DNA of 64,000 nt from Blautia sp. MSJ-9. Its GTDB lineage: Bacteria > Bacillota > Clostridia > Lachnospirales > Lachnospiraceae. Shown piece by piece: positions 8,178 through 17,358 of the stretch. The translations under genes and the position numbers were made by a program. The stretch spans positions 1-64,000 of the forward strand of contig NZ_JAHLQG010000017.1 of assembly GCF_018919065.1 (NCBI RefSeq), given 5' to 3'. Position 1 is the first letter of the stretch. The number at the start of each line of letters is the position of its first letter. Below the pieces are notes generated by a model. That model saw nothing but the letters and a program-made list of their open reading frames with translations, made no database searches and was not told the DNA's origin.

Positions 8178-8267
8178 ATGATGAAATATGTTGCTCTCTT
8201 CTTTGCTATTCTCGCCGGAGATATAGTTGCACATTATATCTGCCGATGGATAGGCAGCAAACGATAA
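8178..8267 (+). CDS. Second small membrane peptide, toxin-like, no visible antitoxin
   Basis: A 29-codon gene with a ribosome site (AAAGAGGTG, 7 nt before the ATG). Its leader resembles that of the peptide gene at 7742 (CAGAAAG(G)AGGTGAA). The peptide has one hydrophobic helix (KYVALFFAILAGDIVAHYI) and a basic end CRWIGSKR. Both peptides share the pattern Y-x-x-C-[KR]-W-[LI] before the polar tail, so they are probably diverged copies. No start-region repeat or convergent promoter is visible here. Its promoter and start are now separated by the MITE, which may have silenced it. Confidence 0.6.
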   Translation: MMKYVALFFAILAGDIVAHYICRWIGSKR

Positions 8268-8332
8268 ATAAACCAAACAAGCATGGCACACTACCACCAT
8301 GCGTACCATTCAGTACACGGCGGTTTCAATGT

Positions 8333-8382
8333 AAAAAATCTCCTGCTCATTACAATCATGTAATTAAAGCAGGAGATTTTTT
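8333..8382. terminator. Terminator of serA operon and of small peptide gene
   Basis: AAAAAATCTCCTGCT (8333-8347) and its complement (8368-8382) form a strong stem with T-runs in both directions. It lies 26 bp beyond the serA stop. Confidence 0.88.
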
Positions 8383-8408
8383 ATCTTGTTAATAATATGG
8401 TCTGACTA

Positions 8409-9572
8409 TTATTTTACCACACGAACTCTGGAAACACCTTCAATTGCTTTCAGCTCATCCAGTGCTTCTCTGGATGCTACGCTTTCCAGATCGATGAGAG
8501 TATATGCGTATTCGCCTTTGCTCTTGTTTGTCATATCTGCGATGTTCAGGCCTTCTGCACCAAGGATCTTGGTGAACTGGCTGATCATGTTCGGGATGTT
8601 TTTGTGGCAGATGGCAATACGTCCTACTGCTACGCAGGTTCCCATATCACAGTTGGGGAAGTTTACAGAGTTCTTGATATTTCCGTTCTCAAGGAAATCT
8701 CTTACTTCTTTTACTGCCATTACAGCACAGTTCTCTTCGGATTCCTCTGTGGAAGCTCCAAGATGTGGAGTTACCAGGATTCCCTTATGCCCTGCTACTG
8801 TATGGTTTGCAAAGTCTGTCACATATTTCTTTACTTTTCCGCTGTCTAATGCTTCGATCAGAGCATCCTCATCAACCAGAAGATCCCGGGCAAAGTTCAG
8901 AAGTACTACGCCGTCTTTCATCTTGTCTAATGCTTCTTTGTTGATCATCTCTTTTGTGCTGTCAAGAAGAGGTACATGGATGGTGATGTAATCACACTGG
9001 GAATAAATCTCATCCAGGCTCTTGATATGTTTGATGGTGCGGGAAAGATTCCATGCAGCATCAATGGAGATGTATGGGTCATATCCGTATACTTCCATTC
9101 CAAGTGCGGAAGCAGCGTTTGCCACCATTGCTCCGATGGCACCAAGACCGATGATACCCAGTTTCTTGCCCATGATCTCGCATCCTGCGAACTGTTTTTT
9201 CTGTTTCTCAGCGAGTTTATCGATGTCTTCCTGGTCTTTCTCTTTGGCAACCCACTCGATACCGCCAACGATATCACGGGATGCAAGGAGCATACCTGCA
9301 AGAACAAGTTCCTTAACACCGTTTGCATTGGCACCCGGTGTGTTAAATACTACGATACCTTTCTCTGCGCAGTCTTTGACAGGAATGTTATTGACACCTG
9401 CACCTGCACGTGCGATTACTTTTACGCTCTCCGGAAGTTCCATATCATGCATCTTTGCACTTCTTACAAGGATGGCATCGGTTCCTTCCAGTTCTTCTGT
9501 TTTCTTATAGTCTTCATCAAATAATCCCAGACCTTTTTCTGCGATGGGATTCAGGCAATGATACTGAAACAT
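8409..9572 (-). CDS. serA: D-3-phosphoglycerate dehydrogenase
   Basis: First enzyme of serine synthesis: 3-phosphoglycerate plus NAD to 3-phosphohydroxypyruvate. The protein is 387 aa, with the NAD-binding Rossmann motif GLGAIGAMVANAASALGMEV in the middle. The catalytic His lies in TPHLGASTEES, and a C-terminal ACT domain (about 315-387) is the usual site of feedback control. It is the short form without the extra intervening domain of longer SerA proteins. Its start overlaps the serC stop by one base (TAATG), so translation is probably coupled. It is the last gene of the operon. A near-identical copy of its 3' end lies at 7358-7601. Confidence 0.94.
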   Translation of the reverse strand: MFQYHCLNPIAEKGLGLFDEDYKKTEELEGTDAILVRSAKMHDMELPESVKVIARAGAGVNNIPVKDCAEKGIVVFNTPGANANGVKELVLAGMLLASRDIVGGIEWVAKEKDQEDIDKLAEKQKKQFAGCEIMGKKLGIIGLGAIGAMVANAASALGMEVYGYDPYISIDAAWNLSRTIKHIKSLDEIYSQCDYITIHVPLLDSTKEMINKEALDKMKDGVVLLNFARDLLVDEDALIEALDSGKVKKYVTDFANHTVAGHKGILVTPHLGASTEESEENCAVMAVKEVRDFLENGNIKNSVNFPNCDMGTCVAVGRIAICHKNIPNMISQFTKILGAEGLNIADMTNKSKGEYAYTLIDLESVASREALDELKAIEGVSRVRVVK

Positions 9573-10654
9573 TACGCATTCTCCTCCTCAAATTTCTTCA
9601 TGAAAGCAACCAGTGCTTCTACGCCTTCTTTTGGCATAGCGTTGTAGATACTTGCACGCATACCGCCCACTGTACGGTGTCCTTTTAAGTTTACAAGTCC
9701 TGCCTCTTTTGCTTCTTTTACAAATTTGGCATCCATGTCCTTGTCACCTGTTACGAATGGTACATTCATGAGAGAACGGTCTTCCGGTACAACAGTTCCT
9801 TTGAAAAGCTTGCTCTGATCAAGGAAATCATAGAGGATTTTCGCTTTCTCAATGTTACGTCTCTGCATTTCTTCCAGGCCGCCCATTTTCTTCAGCCATT
9901 TGAAGACCTTACCGCATACATAGATGCAGTAGCAGTTCGGTGTGTTGTAAAGAGAACCGGCATCAGCCTGTGTTTTAAATTTCAGCATAGTTGGGGTGCC
10001 TTCCAGAACATCGTCTGTGATCAGGTCTTCTCTGATAATAGAGATTACCATACCCGCAGGTCCAATGTTCTTCTGAACACCGCCGTAGATGATTCCATAT
10101 TTGGATACATCAACCGGCTCAGATAAGAAACAGGAAGAAACATCTGCTACCAGAGTTTTTCCTTTTGTATTCGGAAGCTTCTTGAATTTTGTTCCGTAGA
10201 TTGTGTTGTTTTCACAAATGTATACATAGTCTGCATCCGGGCTGATCGGAAGGTCGCTGCAGTCAGGAATATAGGAGAAAGTCTTATCCTCAGAAGAAGC
10301 GATCTTGTTTGCTTTTCCATATTTCTGTGCTTCCTGGTATGCTTTCTTTGCCCACTGTCCTGTTACAATGTAATCAGCTACCTTGTTCTTCATAAGGTTC
10401 ATAGGGATTGCTGCGAACTGCTGGGAAGCTCCGCCCTGAAGGAATAATACTTTATAGTTATCCGGAATCTTCATCAGATCACGAAGGTCCTGCTCTGCCT
10501 CGTCAATGATCTTCTGGAAATCAGCACTTCTGTGACTCATTTCCATTACAGACATACCGGATCCCTGATAGTCCATCATCTCCTCTGCTACTTCTTTCAG
10601 TACCTCTTCCGGCAGTACAGCCGGTCCTGCGGAAAAATTATACACTCTGCTCAT
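9572..10654 (-). CDS. serC: Phosphoserine aminotransferase
   Basis: PLP enzyme converting 3-phosphohydroxypyruvate plus glutamate to phosphoserine, 360 aa, full length. The typical start YNFSAGPAVLPEEVL is present. So are the phosphate-binding stretch LQGGASQQFAAIPMN and the PLP lysine in GGVQKNIGPAG. It works directly with SerA, encoded just downstream. The start overlaps the ilvB end by four bases (ATGA), so it is translated as part of the same message. No phosphoserine phosphatase (serB) is in the window. Confidence 0.95.
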   Translation of the reverse strand: MSRVYNFSAGPAVLPEEVLKEVAEEMMDYQGSGMSVMEMSHRSADFQKIIDEAEQDLRDLMKIPDNYKVLFLQGGASQQFAAIPMNLMKNKVADYIVTGQWAKKAYQEAQKYGKANKIASSEDKTFSYIPDCSDLPISPDADYVYICENNTIYGTKFKKLPNTKGKTLVADVSSCFLSEPVDVSKYGIIYGGVQKNIGPAGMVISIIREDLITDDVLEGTPTMLKFKTQADAGSLYNTPNCYCIYVCGKVFKWLKKMGGLEEMQRRNIEKAKILYDFLDQSKLFKGTVVPEDRSLMNVPFVTGDKDMDAKFVKEAKEAGLVNLKGHRTVGGMRASIYNAMPKEGVEALVAFMKKFEEENA

Positions 10655-12327
10655 TTTTTCATATCCTCCTCATCAAAAATATCATCAATGCTTGCGCCTG
10701 CCGGTACCATCGGGAATACGCTGAGATCCTGATCGATCATACAGTCAAGTACGATAGGTCCCGGACATGCCAGAGCCTCTTTTAATGCAGGCTCTACCTC
10801 TTCCATCTTTGTGATACGGATTGCTTTTGCTCCCATGGCTTCTGCCAGCTTCACAAAATCTACTGCATCATTTAAAATTGTATGGGAATATCTGTGGTCA
10901 TAGAACAAGGTCTGCCACTGACGTACCATTCCCAGTACATGATTGTTCAATACGATTTCAATTAAAGGTCTGCCACAGCGGACTGCTGTTGCAATCTCAT
11001 TCATATTCATACGGAAGCATCCGTCACCTGCGATATTTACCACAGTCTTGTCCGGTCTTCCCATCTTGGCTCCGATGGCTGCTCCAAGACCATATCCCAT
11101 AGTTCCCAGGCCACCGGAAGAAAGGAAGGTTCTTGGCTCTTTGTATTTGAAATACTGAGCTGCCCACATCTGGTTCTGTCCAACCTCTGTTGTGATAATG
11201 GCATCTCCTTTTGTCAGTTCGTACAGCTTCTCAATAATGTATGGGCCTGTAAGCTGGGAATGATCATATCTTAACGGATATTTTTCCTTCAGTTCACTGA
11301 TATGTGCAGTCCATTCCGGATGTCTCATTTCCGGAACCTCTGCCAGAATACGTTTGAGAACTTCTTTCTCATCTCCTACTACACTTGCATCTACTACGAT
11401 GTTCTTGTTAATCTCTGCAGCATCTACGTCAATCTGGAGAATCTTCGCATTCTTTGCAAAGGTCTTCGTGTTTCCTGTGACACGGTCACTGAATCTGGCT
11501 CCCAGCACGATCAGGAGATCGCAGCCTGAGACACCAAGATTGGAAGTTTTGGTTCCATGCATTCCAAGCATTCCTGTGTACAGGGGATCTTCTCCTGAAA
11601 ATCCTCCCTTACCCATAAGACTGTCACATACAGGAGCGTCGATTCTGTGAGCAAGTTCTGTCACTTCTCTGGATGCCTCTGAGATAATCGTACCGCCGCC
11701 TGTAAAAATAAATGGTCTCTTCGCTTCTTTGATCATCTGTACTGCAGTTGCAATGTCTTCGTCTTTGATAGTGTCTGTTTTCGGTGTGATCTCAGCAGGA
11801 GCGCAGGCAGTATATTCATATTTCGCACCTGTCACATCCTTGGTCACATCTACAAGCACAGGACCGGGACGTCCACTCTTTGCAATATAGAATGCTCTGC
11901 GGACAGTGTCTGCCAAAGTAGTAATGTCTTTTACAATAAAGCTGTGCTTTGTGATAGGCATTACAATTCCTGTAATATCAACCTCCTGGAAAGAATCCTT
12001 TCCGAGCAGCGGGGTTCCCACGTTACATGTGATTGCCACCATTGGTACGGAATCCATGTATGCGGTAGCGATTCCTGTTACCAAATTGGTAGCTCCGGGG
12101 CCGGAAGTTGCAAGACACACACCGACTTTACCGGTTGCTCTTGCGTATCCGTCTGCTGCATGGGATGCTCCCTGCTCATGGGAGGTCAGTACATGTGTGA
12201 TCTGGTCTTTATATTCATAGAGGGCGTCATATACATTCAGGATGGCACCGCCCGGATATCCGAATACAGTGTCAACGCCCTGTTCTTTTAAACATTCAAC
12301 GATGATTTCAGCGCCTGTAAGCTGCAT
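10651..12327 (-). CDS. ilvB: Acetolactate synthase, large subunit
   Basis: ThDP enzyme joining two pyruvates, or pyruvate and 2-oxobutyrate, in isoleucine/valine synthesis; 558 aa. The N-terminal GYPGGAILNVYD carries the region near the catalytic Glu (LTSHEQGASHAADGYARATG). The ThDP motif GDGCFRMNMNEIATA...NN is in the C-terminal third. The closing NNHVLGMVRQWQ stretch with FAD-type features is that of the biosynthetic enzyme rather than catabolic AlsS. No small regulatory subunit (ilvN/ilvH) is nearby, so it is encoded elsewhere or this form works without it. It sits between ilvD and serC in the operon. Confidence 0.92.
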   Translation of the reverse strand: MQLTGAEIIVECLKEQGVDTVFGYPGGAILNVYDALYEYKDQITHVLTSHEQGASHAADGYARATGKVGVCLATSGPGATNLVTGIATAYMDSVPMVAITCNVGTPLLGKDSFQEVDITGIVMPITKHSFIVKDITTLADTVRRAFYIAKSGRPGPVLVDVTKDVTGAKYEYTACAPAEITPKTDTIKDEDIATAVQMIKEAKRPFIFTGGGTIISEASREVTELAHRIDAPVCDSLMGKGGFSGEDPLYTGMLGMHGTKTSNLGVSGCDLLIVLGARFSDRVTGNTKTFAKNAKILQIDVDAAEINKNIVVDASVVGDEKEVLKRILAEVPEMRHPEWTAHISELKEKYPLRYDHSQLTGPYIIEKLYELTKGDAIITTEVGQNQMWAAQYFKYKEPRTFLSSGGLGTMGYGLGAAIGAKMGRPDKTVVNIAGDGCFRMNMNEIATAVRCGRPLIEIVLNNHVLGMVRQWQTLFYDHRYSHTILNDAVDFVKLAEAMGAKAIRITKMEEVEPALKEALACPGPIVLDCMIDQDLSVFPMVPAGASIDDIFDEEDMKK

Positions 12328-12402
12328 CTTTACGTATCCTCCTAACTTTTCAGGCAGGAATCACAGGTTATGCTGTAATTCCCGCCGGGTACTTGTTCAT
12401 CT

Positions 12403-14076
12403 TTATTTTGCTTTTGGTACCTCAAGGATTGCTCCTCTGTTTCCAGAGGTTACCATTGCAGCATATCTTGCAAGATATCCTGTTGTTACCTTTGGCTTGC
12501 GAGGCTGCCATTTTGCTTTTCTTGCCTGCATTTCTTCATCAGAAACCTTGATCTCCAGTTTCAGTTCCGGAATGTTAATGCTGATGATATCGCCCTCTTC
12601 AACAAGTGCGATTGGCCCGCCAACTGCTGCTTCCGGTGATACGTGTCCGATGGATGCTCCTCTGGATGCACCGCTGAAACGTCCGTCTGTGATCAGGGCT
12701 ACGGAAGATCCCAGTCCCATACCTGCGATTGCAGATGTAGGGTTCAGCATCTCTCTCATGCCAGGGCCGCCTTTCGGTCCTTCGTAACGGATAACTACTA
12801 CGTCACCCTCTACGATCTTGCCGCCTTTGATAGCTGCGATTGCGTCTTCTTCACAGTCAAAGACTCTTGCAGGTCCTTCATGGACCATCATCTCTTCCAC
12901 AACTGCAGAACGTTTTACAACACCACCGTCCGGTGCAAGGTTACCCTTAAGAACTGCAAGTCCGCCTGTCTGGCTGTATGGATTGTCGATCGGTCTGATA
13001 ACTTCAGGATTTAAGTTTACACAATCTTTGATGTTCTCGCCTACTGTCTTGCCTGTAACTGTCATGCACTCAGTATGAAGAAGTCCCTTCTTATTCAGTT
13101 CGTTCATAACTGCATATACACCGCCAGCTTCGTTCAGGTCTTCCATGTATGTCGGGCCTGCAGGTGCAAGGTGACAGAGGTTTGGAGTCTTTGCGCTGAT
13201 CTCGTTTGCAAAACTGATATCAAAGTCCATTCCGATCTCATGAGCAATAGCCGGAAGGTGAAGCATACTGTTTGTGGAGCATCCAAGTGCCATGTCTACT
13301 GTCAGGGCATTGAGGATTGCTTCTTTTGTCATGATGTCTCTTGGACGGATGTTCTTTCTGTACATTTCCATAACCTGCATACCTGCATGTTTTGCAAGAC
13401 GGATACGTTCGGAATATACAGCAGGGATGGTTCCGTTTCCTTTCAGTCCCATACCAAGAACTTCTGTCAGGCAGTTCATGGAGTTTGCTGTATACATACC
13501 GGAACAGGATCCGCATGTAGGACATGTCTTCATTTCGCATTCTGTCAGACCGTCCTCATCAAGTTTCCCTGCTGCGTAAGCACCTACTGCCTCGAACATA
13601 CTGGAAAGACTTGTCTTGTGTCCGTTCAGATGTCCGGCAAGCATTGGGCCGCCGCTTACAAATACAGTAGGAACATTCAGTCTGGCTGCTGCCATCAGAA
13701 GTCCGGGTACGTTCTTGTCACAGTTTGGAATCATTACCAGTGCATCAAACTGATGTGCCATTGCCATTGCTTCTGTGGAATCTGCGATCAGGTCTCTGGT
13801 AACCAGAGAATATTTCATTCCAACGTGTCCCATTGCAATACCGTCACATACTGCGATTGCCGGGAACATAACAGGTGTACCGCCTGCCATTGCCACACCA
13901 AGCTTAACTGCCTGTGTAATCTTGTCAAGGTTCATATGACCCGGTACGATTTCATTGTAAGAACTTACAATACCTACCAGAGGTCTGTCCATTTCCTCTT
14001 TTGTCATTCCAAGAGCATTAAACAGGGAACGGTGAGGTGCCTGCTGTGTGCCTGTTTTTACTGCATCACTTCTCAT
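12403..14076 (-). CDS. ilvD: Dihydroxy-acid dehydratase
   Basis: Iron-sulfur dehydratase of isoleucine/valine synthesis, making 2-oxo acids from 2,3-dihydroxy acids; 557 aa, the usual length. The start [19 protein letters not shown] is characteristic. The conserved Cys motifs are [13 protein letters not shown] and [18 protein letters not shown], ligands of the oxygen-sensitive cluster. The C-terminal [19 protein letters not shown] motif is also present. It lies 75 bp upstream of ilvB and 108 bp downstream of leuB. The leuB gap holds a long GATTCA-CCGG/CCGG-TGAATC stem without a U-run. Confidence 0.95.
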   Translation of the reverse strand: MRSDAVKTGTQQAPHRSLFNALGMTKEEMDRPLVGIVSSYNEIVPGHMNLDKITQAVKLGVAMAGGTPVMFPAIAVCDGIAMGHVGMKYSLVTRDLIADSTEAMAMAHQFDALVMIPNCDKNVPGLLMAAARLNVPTVFVSGGPMLAGHLNGHKTSLSSMFEAVGAYAAGKLDEDGLTECEMKTCPTCGSCSGMYTANSMNCLTEVLGMGLKGNGTIPAVYSERIRLAKHAGMQVMEMYRKNIRPRDIMTKEAILNALTVDMALGCSTNSMLHLPAIAHEIGMDFDISFANEISAKTPNLCHLAPAGPTYMEDLNEAGGVYAVMNELNKKGLLHTECMTVTGKTVGENIKDCVNLNPEVIRPIDNPYSQTGGLAVLKGNLAPDGGVVKRSAVVEEMMVHEGPARVFDCEEDAIAAIKGGKIVEGDVVVIRYEGPKGGPGMREMLNPTSAIAGMGLGSSVALITDGRFSGASRGASIGHVSPEAAVGGPIALVEEGDIISINIPELKLEIKVSDEEMQARKAKWQPRKPKVTTGYLARYAAMVTSGNRGAILEVPKAK

Positions 14077-14184
14077 TGTTTTATTTCCTCTTTTCTTACT
14101 ATTTTATTTATTTTTTAATGATTCAACCGGAATTCCTGACTCCGTAATCTGCCTGCGCCGGCTGAATCCTCTTAATATCAATTC

Positions 14185-15267
14185 TTACAGAGCTGCTGCG
14201 ATCAGATCGCCCATTTCCTTTGTTCCTACAAGCTTGCATCCCTCTGACATGATATCACCTGTGCGGTATCCCTCTGTCAGGACTTTCTGCACTGCTGCTT
14301 CCACTGCATCTGCTTCCTTGTCCATATCAAGGGAGAAACGAAGCATCATTGCTGCGGAAAGGATGGTTGCGATAGGGTTTGCCTTATCCTGTCCTGCAAT
14401 ATCAGGTGCAGAACCATGGCTTGGCTCATAGAGACCGAATTTTGTTTCATTTAAGCTTGCAGATGAAAGCATTCCGATGGAGCCTGTTACCATACTTGCC
14501 TCGTCTGAAAGGATATCTCCGAACATGTTCTCTGTAAGGATAACATCGAACTGTTTTGGATCACGTACAAGCTGCATTGCGCAGTTGTCAACTAGCATAT
14601 GCTCTAAGGTAACATCTGGATAGTCTTTGGCAACTTCCTCTACCACTTTTCTCCAGAGTCTGGAAGAATCCAGAACATTTGCCTTATCTACGCTTGTCAC
14701 TTTATTTCTTCTCTTACGTGCGATCTCAAATGCTTTGATGGCAATACGGCGGATTTCGTTTTCATTATAGGAAAGTGTATCAATTGCTTTCTTCACACCA
14801 TTCTCTTCAATAGTCTGACGTTCTCCGAAATACAGACCGCCTGTAAGCTCACGTACAATGATCATGTCAAATCCGTCTCCGATGATCTCATCGCGGAGAG
14901 GGCAGGCTTTTCTCAGCTCATTGTAAAGGTAAGCCGGTCTTAAGTTTGCAAAAAGATTTAATGCCTTACGGATTGCAAGAAGTCCTGCTTCCGGGCGTTT
15001 GGATGGCTCAAGCTTATACCATGGAGAAGTTTTTGCATCTCCGCCAATAGAGCCCATCAGTACGGCGTCTGATGATTTGGCAGTGGCAATTGCCTCATCA
15101 GTAAGGGGTACGCCGTGTACATCGATGGATGCACCGCCTAACAGAACTTCTGAATAGGAAAAGCTGTGTCCATATTTCTCGCATACCTTGTCCAGTACTT
15201 TCTTTGCTTCTCTTACGATTTCCGGTCCGATTCCGTCGCCGGGGATCAATGCAATCTTATAATCCAT
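14185..15267 (-). CDS. leuB: 3-isopropylmalate dehydrogenase
   Basis: NAD-dependent oxidative decarboxylase of leucine synthesis, 360 aa. Visible motifs: [13 protein letters not shown] at the N-terminus, the substrate-binding [12 protein letters not shown] loop with its YFGER tyrosine, and [20 protein letters not shown]. The start is ATG 15267 because GGAGGAAA precedes it by 6 nt; an upstream in-frame Met has no ribosome site. It is the first gene of leuB-ilvD-ilvB-serC-serA. leuA, leuC and leuD are not in the window. Confidence 0.94.
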   Translation of the reverse strand: MDYKIALIPGDGIGPEIVREAKKVLDKVCEKYGHSFSYSEVLLGGASIDVHGVPLTDEAIATAKSSDAVLMGSIGGDAKTSPWYKLEPSKRPEAGLLAIRKALNLFANLRPAYLYNELRKACPLRDEIIGDGFDMIIVRELTGGLYFGERQTIEENGVKKAIDTLSYNENEIRRIAIKAFEIARKRRNKVTSVDKANVLDSSRLWRKVVEEVAKDYPDVTLEHMLVDNCAMQLVRDPKQFDVILTENMFGDILSDEASMVTGSIGMLSSASLNETKFGLYEPSHGSAPDIAGQDKANPIATILSAAMMLRFSLDMDKEADAVEAAVQKVLTEGYRTGDIMSEGCKLVGTKEMGDLIAAAL

Positions 15268-15309
15268 AATAATTTCCTCCAAAAATACTCTAATTGCGTA
15301 ATTGTTATT

Positions 15310-15338
15310 ATAATAACGCACTTTCCGACAGATTTCAA
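15310..15338 (-). promoter_or_regulatory. Sigma-A promoter of leuB-ilvD-ilvB-serC-serA operon
   Basis: Minus-strand TTGAAA (15333-15338), 17-bp spacer, TATTAT (15310-15315). The leader to the leuB start is only about 35 nt, so there is no room for a T-box or leader-peptide attenuator. Confidence 0.75.
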
Positions 15339-15372
15339 CCTATTAAAGTGAAAAAATGCAAAAGTGCCAATC

Positions 15373-15419
15373 AAAAAAGCAGAACCACAGTCATCACTGA
15401 CTATGTGTTCTGCTTTTTA
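15373..15419 (-). terminator. Terminator of yajC
   Basis: AAAAAAGCAGAAC and GTTCTGCTTTTT pair around an ACAGT/ACTGT inner stem, 15 bp beyond the yajC stop. It separates yajC from the leuB promoter. Confidence 0.82.
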
Positions 15420-15433
15420 TCATTTCTCTTTCA

Positions 15434-15733
15434 TTATTCGGCAGTGCTTCCGGCTTTCTCAACTTCAGCGATTGCCTGTTTTCTCATTGGAATACGGCAG
15501 TTTTTGTTGTTACCGAATTCTACGATCACATCTTCTTCTGTCATGTCAATGACAACTCCATAAAAGCCGCCGGTAGTAACAATGCTGTCGCCAACTTCCA
15601 TGTCATTTAACATTGCCTGAAGTCTCTTCTGCTCTTTTTTCTGAGGGCGAAGCATTAAGAAGTACATAATTCCGAACAGTACTACCATCCAGACAATAGC
15701 GCCAACCATACCCATTCCGCTTGATGCGTTCAT
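15434..15733 (-). CDS. yajC: Preprotein translocase accessory subunit YajC
   Basis: A 99-aa single-pass membrane protein of the SecDF-YajC complex that assists Sec-dependent secretion. One hydrophobic helix (about residues 9-27: MVGAIVWMVVLFGIMYFLM) is followed by the family signature RPQKKEQKR and a small cytoplasmic beta domain (GDSIVTTGGFYGVV). The gene has a good GGAGG site. It follows tgt on the same strand with a 248-bp gap, matching the common tgt-yajC order. The gap itself shows no gene and no clear promoter. Confidence 0.92.
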   Translation of the reverse strand: MNASSGMGMVGAIVWMVVLFGIMYFLMLRPQKKEQKRLQAMLNDMEVGDSIVTTGGFYGVVIDMTEEDVIVEFGNNKNCRIPMRKQAIAEVEKAGSTAE

Positions 15734-15981
15734 TTTGATTCCTCCTGTAACTTTTCCTGTTATTCTGCATATTTGCAGTCCATCATGTATTCACAGACCG
15801 TCCTGACGGCTGCTCATACTGAAGAGCTGCTTTGCGATCCACTTATAATCTCCGTTACCTTCTGTATGAAATCTTGTTTTCATGCATAACAATCTGATTA
15901 AAGCGTCACTACACATCATACACAAAAAAACGCTTTACTTCAAGAGTTTTTGGCATATTTAATAATTATTTTATATACAGA

Positions 15982-17133
15982 TTATCTTTTCGAGTTTATT
16001 TTGCCCTCTTCAAAGCCTTCCAGCCGCATTTTCTTATATTCTGCGAAGTTTCCTGCATCAAGAGCATCTCGGATCTCTTCCATCATATGATTATAGAAAT
16101 ACAGATTGTGAAGTACACAGAGACGCATTCCCAGCATTTCCTTTGCTTTCAGAAGATGACGGATATAGGCTCTGCTGTAATGCTGGCATGCAGGACACTG
16201 ACAGCCTTCTTCGATAGGACGTGTGTCCAGTTCATATTTTGCATTGAACAGATTCATCTTTCCATGATTGGTATATACATGTCCATGACGACCGTTACGG
16301 CTTGGATATACGCAGTCAAAGAAATCAATTCCACGTTCAACACCTTCCAGAATATTGGCCGGTGTTCCCACGCCCATCAGGTAAGTAGGTTTATTCTGAG
16401 GAAGATATGGAACTACCGCATCCAGGATCCTGTACATCTCTTCATGGGTTTCTCCAACTGCCAGACCGCCGACAGCATAGCCATCCAGATTCATTTCAGA
16501 GATTGCTTTGGCATGCTCAATACGGATATCTTCATAAACAGCACCCTGGTTGATTCCAAACAGAAGCTGTTCTTTGTTAATGGTATCCGGCAGACTGTTC
16601 AGTCTCGCCATTTCCGCTTTACAGCGGGCAAGCCATCTTGTGGTCCTGTCTACAGATTTCTGCACATAATCCCTGTCAGCCACACTGCTTGGACATTCAT
16701 CAAATGCCATGGCAATGGTGGAAGCAAGATTGGACTGGATCTGCATACTCTCTTCCGGACCCATAAAGATCTTATGCCCGTCAATATGGGAATTAAAATA
16801 AACTCCCTCTTCTTTGATCTTTCTCAGCTTTGCAAGGGAAAATACCTGGAATCCGCCTGAGTCTGTAAGGATTGGTTTGTCCCATACCATAAATTTATGA
16901 AGGCCGCCTAACTGCTTTACTATTTTATCACCCGGACGCACATGAAGATGATAAGTATTTGATAATTCTACCTGTGTTCCGATCTGCTGTAAATCCATGG
17001 TGGATACAGCGCCTTTAATCGCACCAATCGTTCCCACATTCATAAAAACAGGAGTCTGGATCGTACCATGCACTGTATGAAACTCCGCACGTTTGGCACG
17101 CCCCTCTGTTTTCAGAAGTTTATATTCTGCCAT
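15982..17133 (-). CDS. tgt: Queuine tRNA-ribosyltransferase
   Basis: Exchanges guanine 34 of GUN-anticodon tRNAs for preQ1; 383 aa. Visible: SGGFQVFSL, the catalytic Asp region DSGGFQ and FDCVYPSRNGRHG. The zinc site C-x-C-x2-C with its later His is seen as CQCPACQHYSRAYIRHLL...LHNLYFY. The start is ATG 17133, with AGAGGAGA 6 nt upstream. A longer in-frame reading to 17229 covers the promoter and is rejected. Confidence 0.94.
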   Translation of the reverse strand: MAEYKLLKTEGRAKRAEFHTVHGTIQTPVFMNVGTIGAIKGAVSTMDLQQIGTQVELSNTYHLHVRPGDKIVKQLGGLHKFMVWDKPILTDSGGFQVFSLAKLRKIKEEGVYFNSHIDGHKIFMGPEESMQIQSNLASTIAMAFDECPSSVADRDYVQKSVDRTTRWLARCKAEMARLNSLPDTINKEQLLFGINQGAVYEDIRIEHAKAISEMNLDGYAVGGLAVGETHEEMYRILDAVVPYLPQNKPTYLMGVGTPANILEGVERGIDFFDCVYPSRNGRHGHVYTNHGKMNLFNAKYELDTRPIEEGCQCPACQHYSRAYIRHLLKAKEMLGMRLCVLHNLYFYNHMMEEIRDALDAGNFAEYKKMRLEGFEEGKINSKR

Positions 17134-17167
17134 TTTTCTTCTCCTCTTGATAAAAATTACTTTTTTT

Positions 17168-17196
17168 ATTATATCTTGAAATAGCTGAATTTTCAA
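17168..17196 (-). promoter_or_regulatory. Sigma-A promoter of tgt
   Basis: Minus-strand TTGAAA (17191-17196), 17-bp spacer and consensus TATAAT (17168-17173). Confidence 0.78.
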
Positions 17197-17230
17197 CTGC
17201 AATTCACTCAAACCTTGGTAAACTTTCATA

Positions 17231-17259
17231 TTGTCTTTTCCAGACCATTAGCGTATAAT
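17231..17259 (+). promoter_or_regulatory. Sigma-A promoter of the 1413-aa activase gene
   Basis: TTGTCT (17231-17236), 17-bp spacer and consensus TATAAT (17254-17259), diverging from the tgt promoter 35 bp away. The leader is about 93 nt. Confidence 0.75.
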
Positions 17260-17358
17260 ATTACGGAATATTCCATATCTGGAAACAGATATTTAATAGG
17301 AAAGAATTACTTCAATATTTTTTCTTTTATACAGAAAGAGGAGGCTTGAATTTACTTT

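Noticed and set aside
8386-8991. 201-codon plus-strand ORF opposite serA
   Set aside because: Shadow of serA; the same false peptide is repeated opposite the serA fragment at 7302.
13075-14118. 347-codon plus-strand ORF opposite ilvD
   Set aside because: Cys/His-rich shadow of a well-supported ilvD gene; no promoter or ribosome site.
14100-14180. GATTCA-CCGG inverted repeat between leuB and ilvD as a terminator
   Set aside because: On the minus strand no U-run follows and the genes form a consistent operon.
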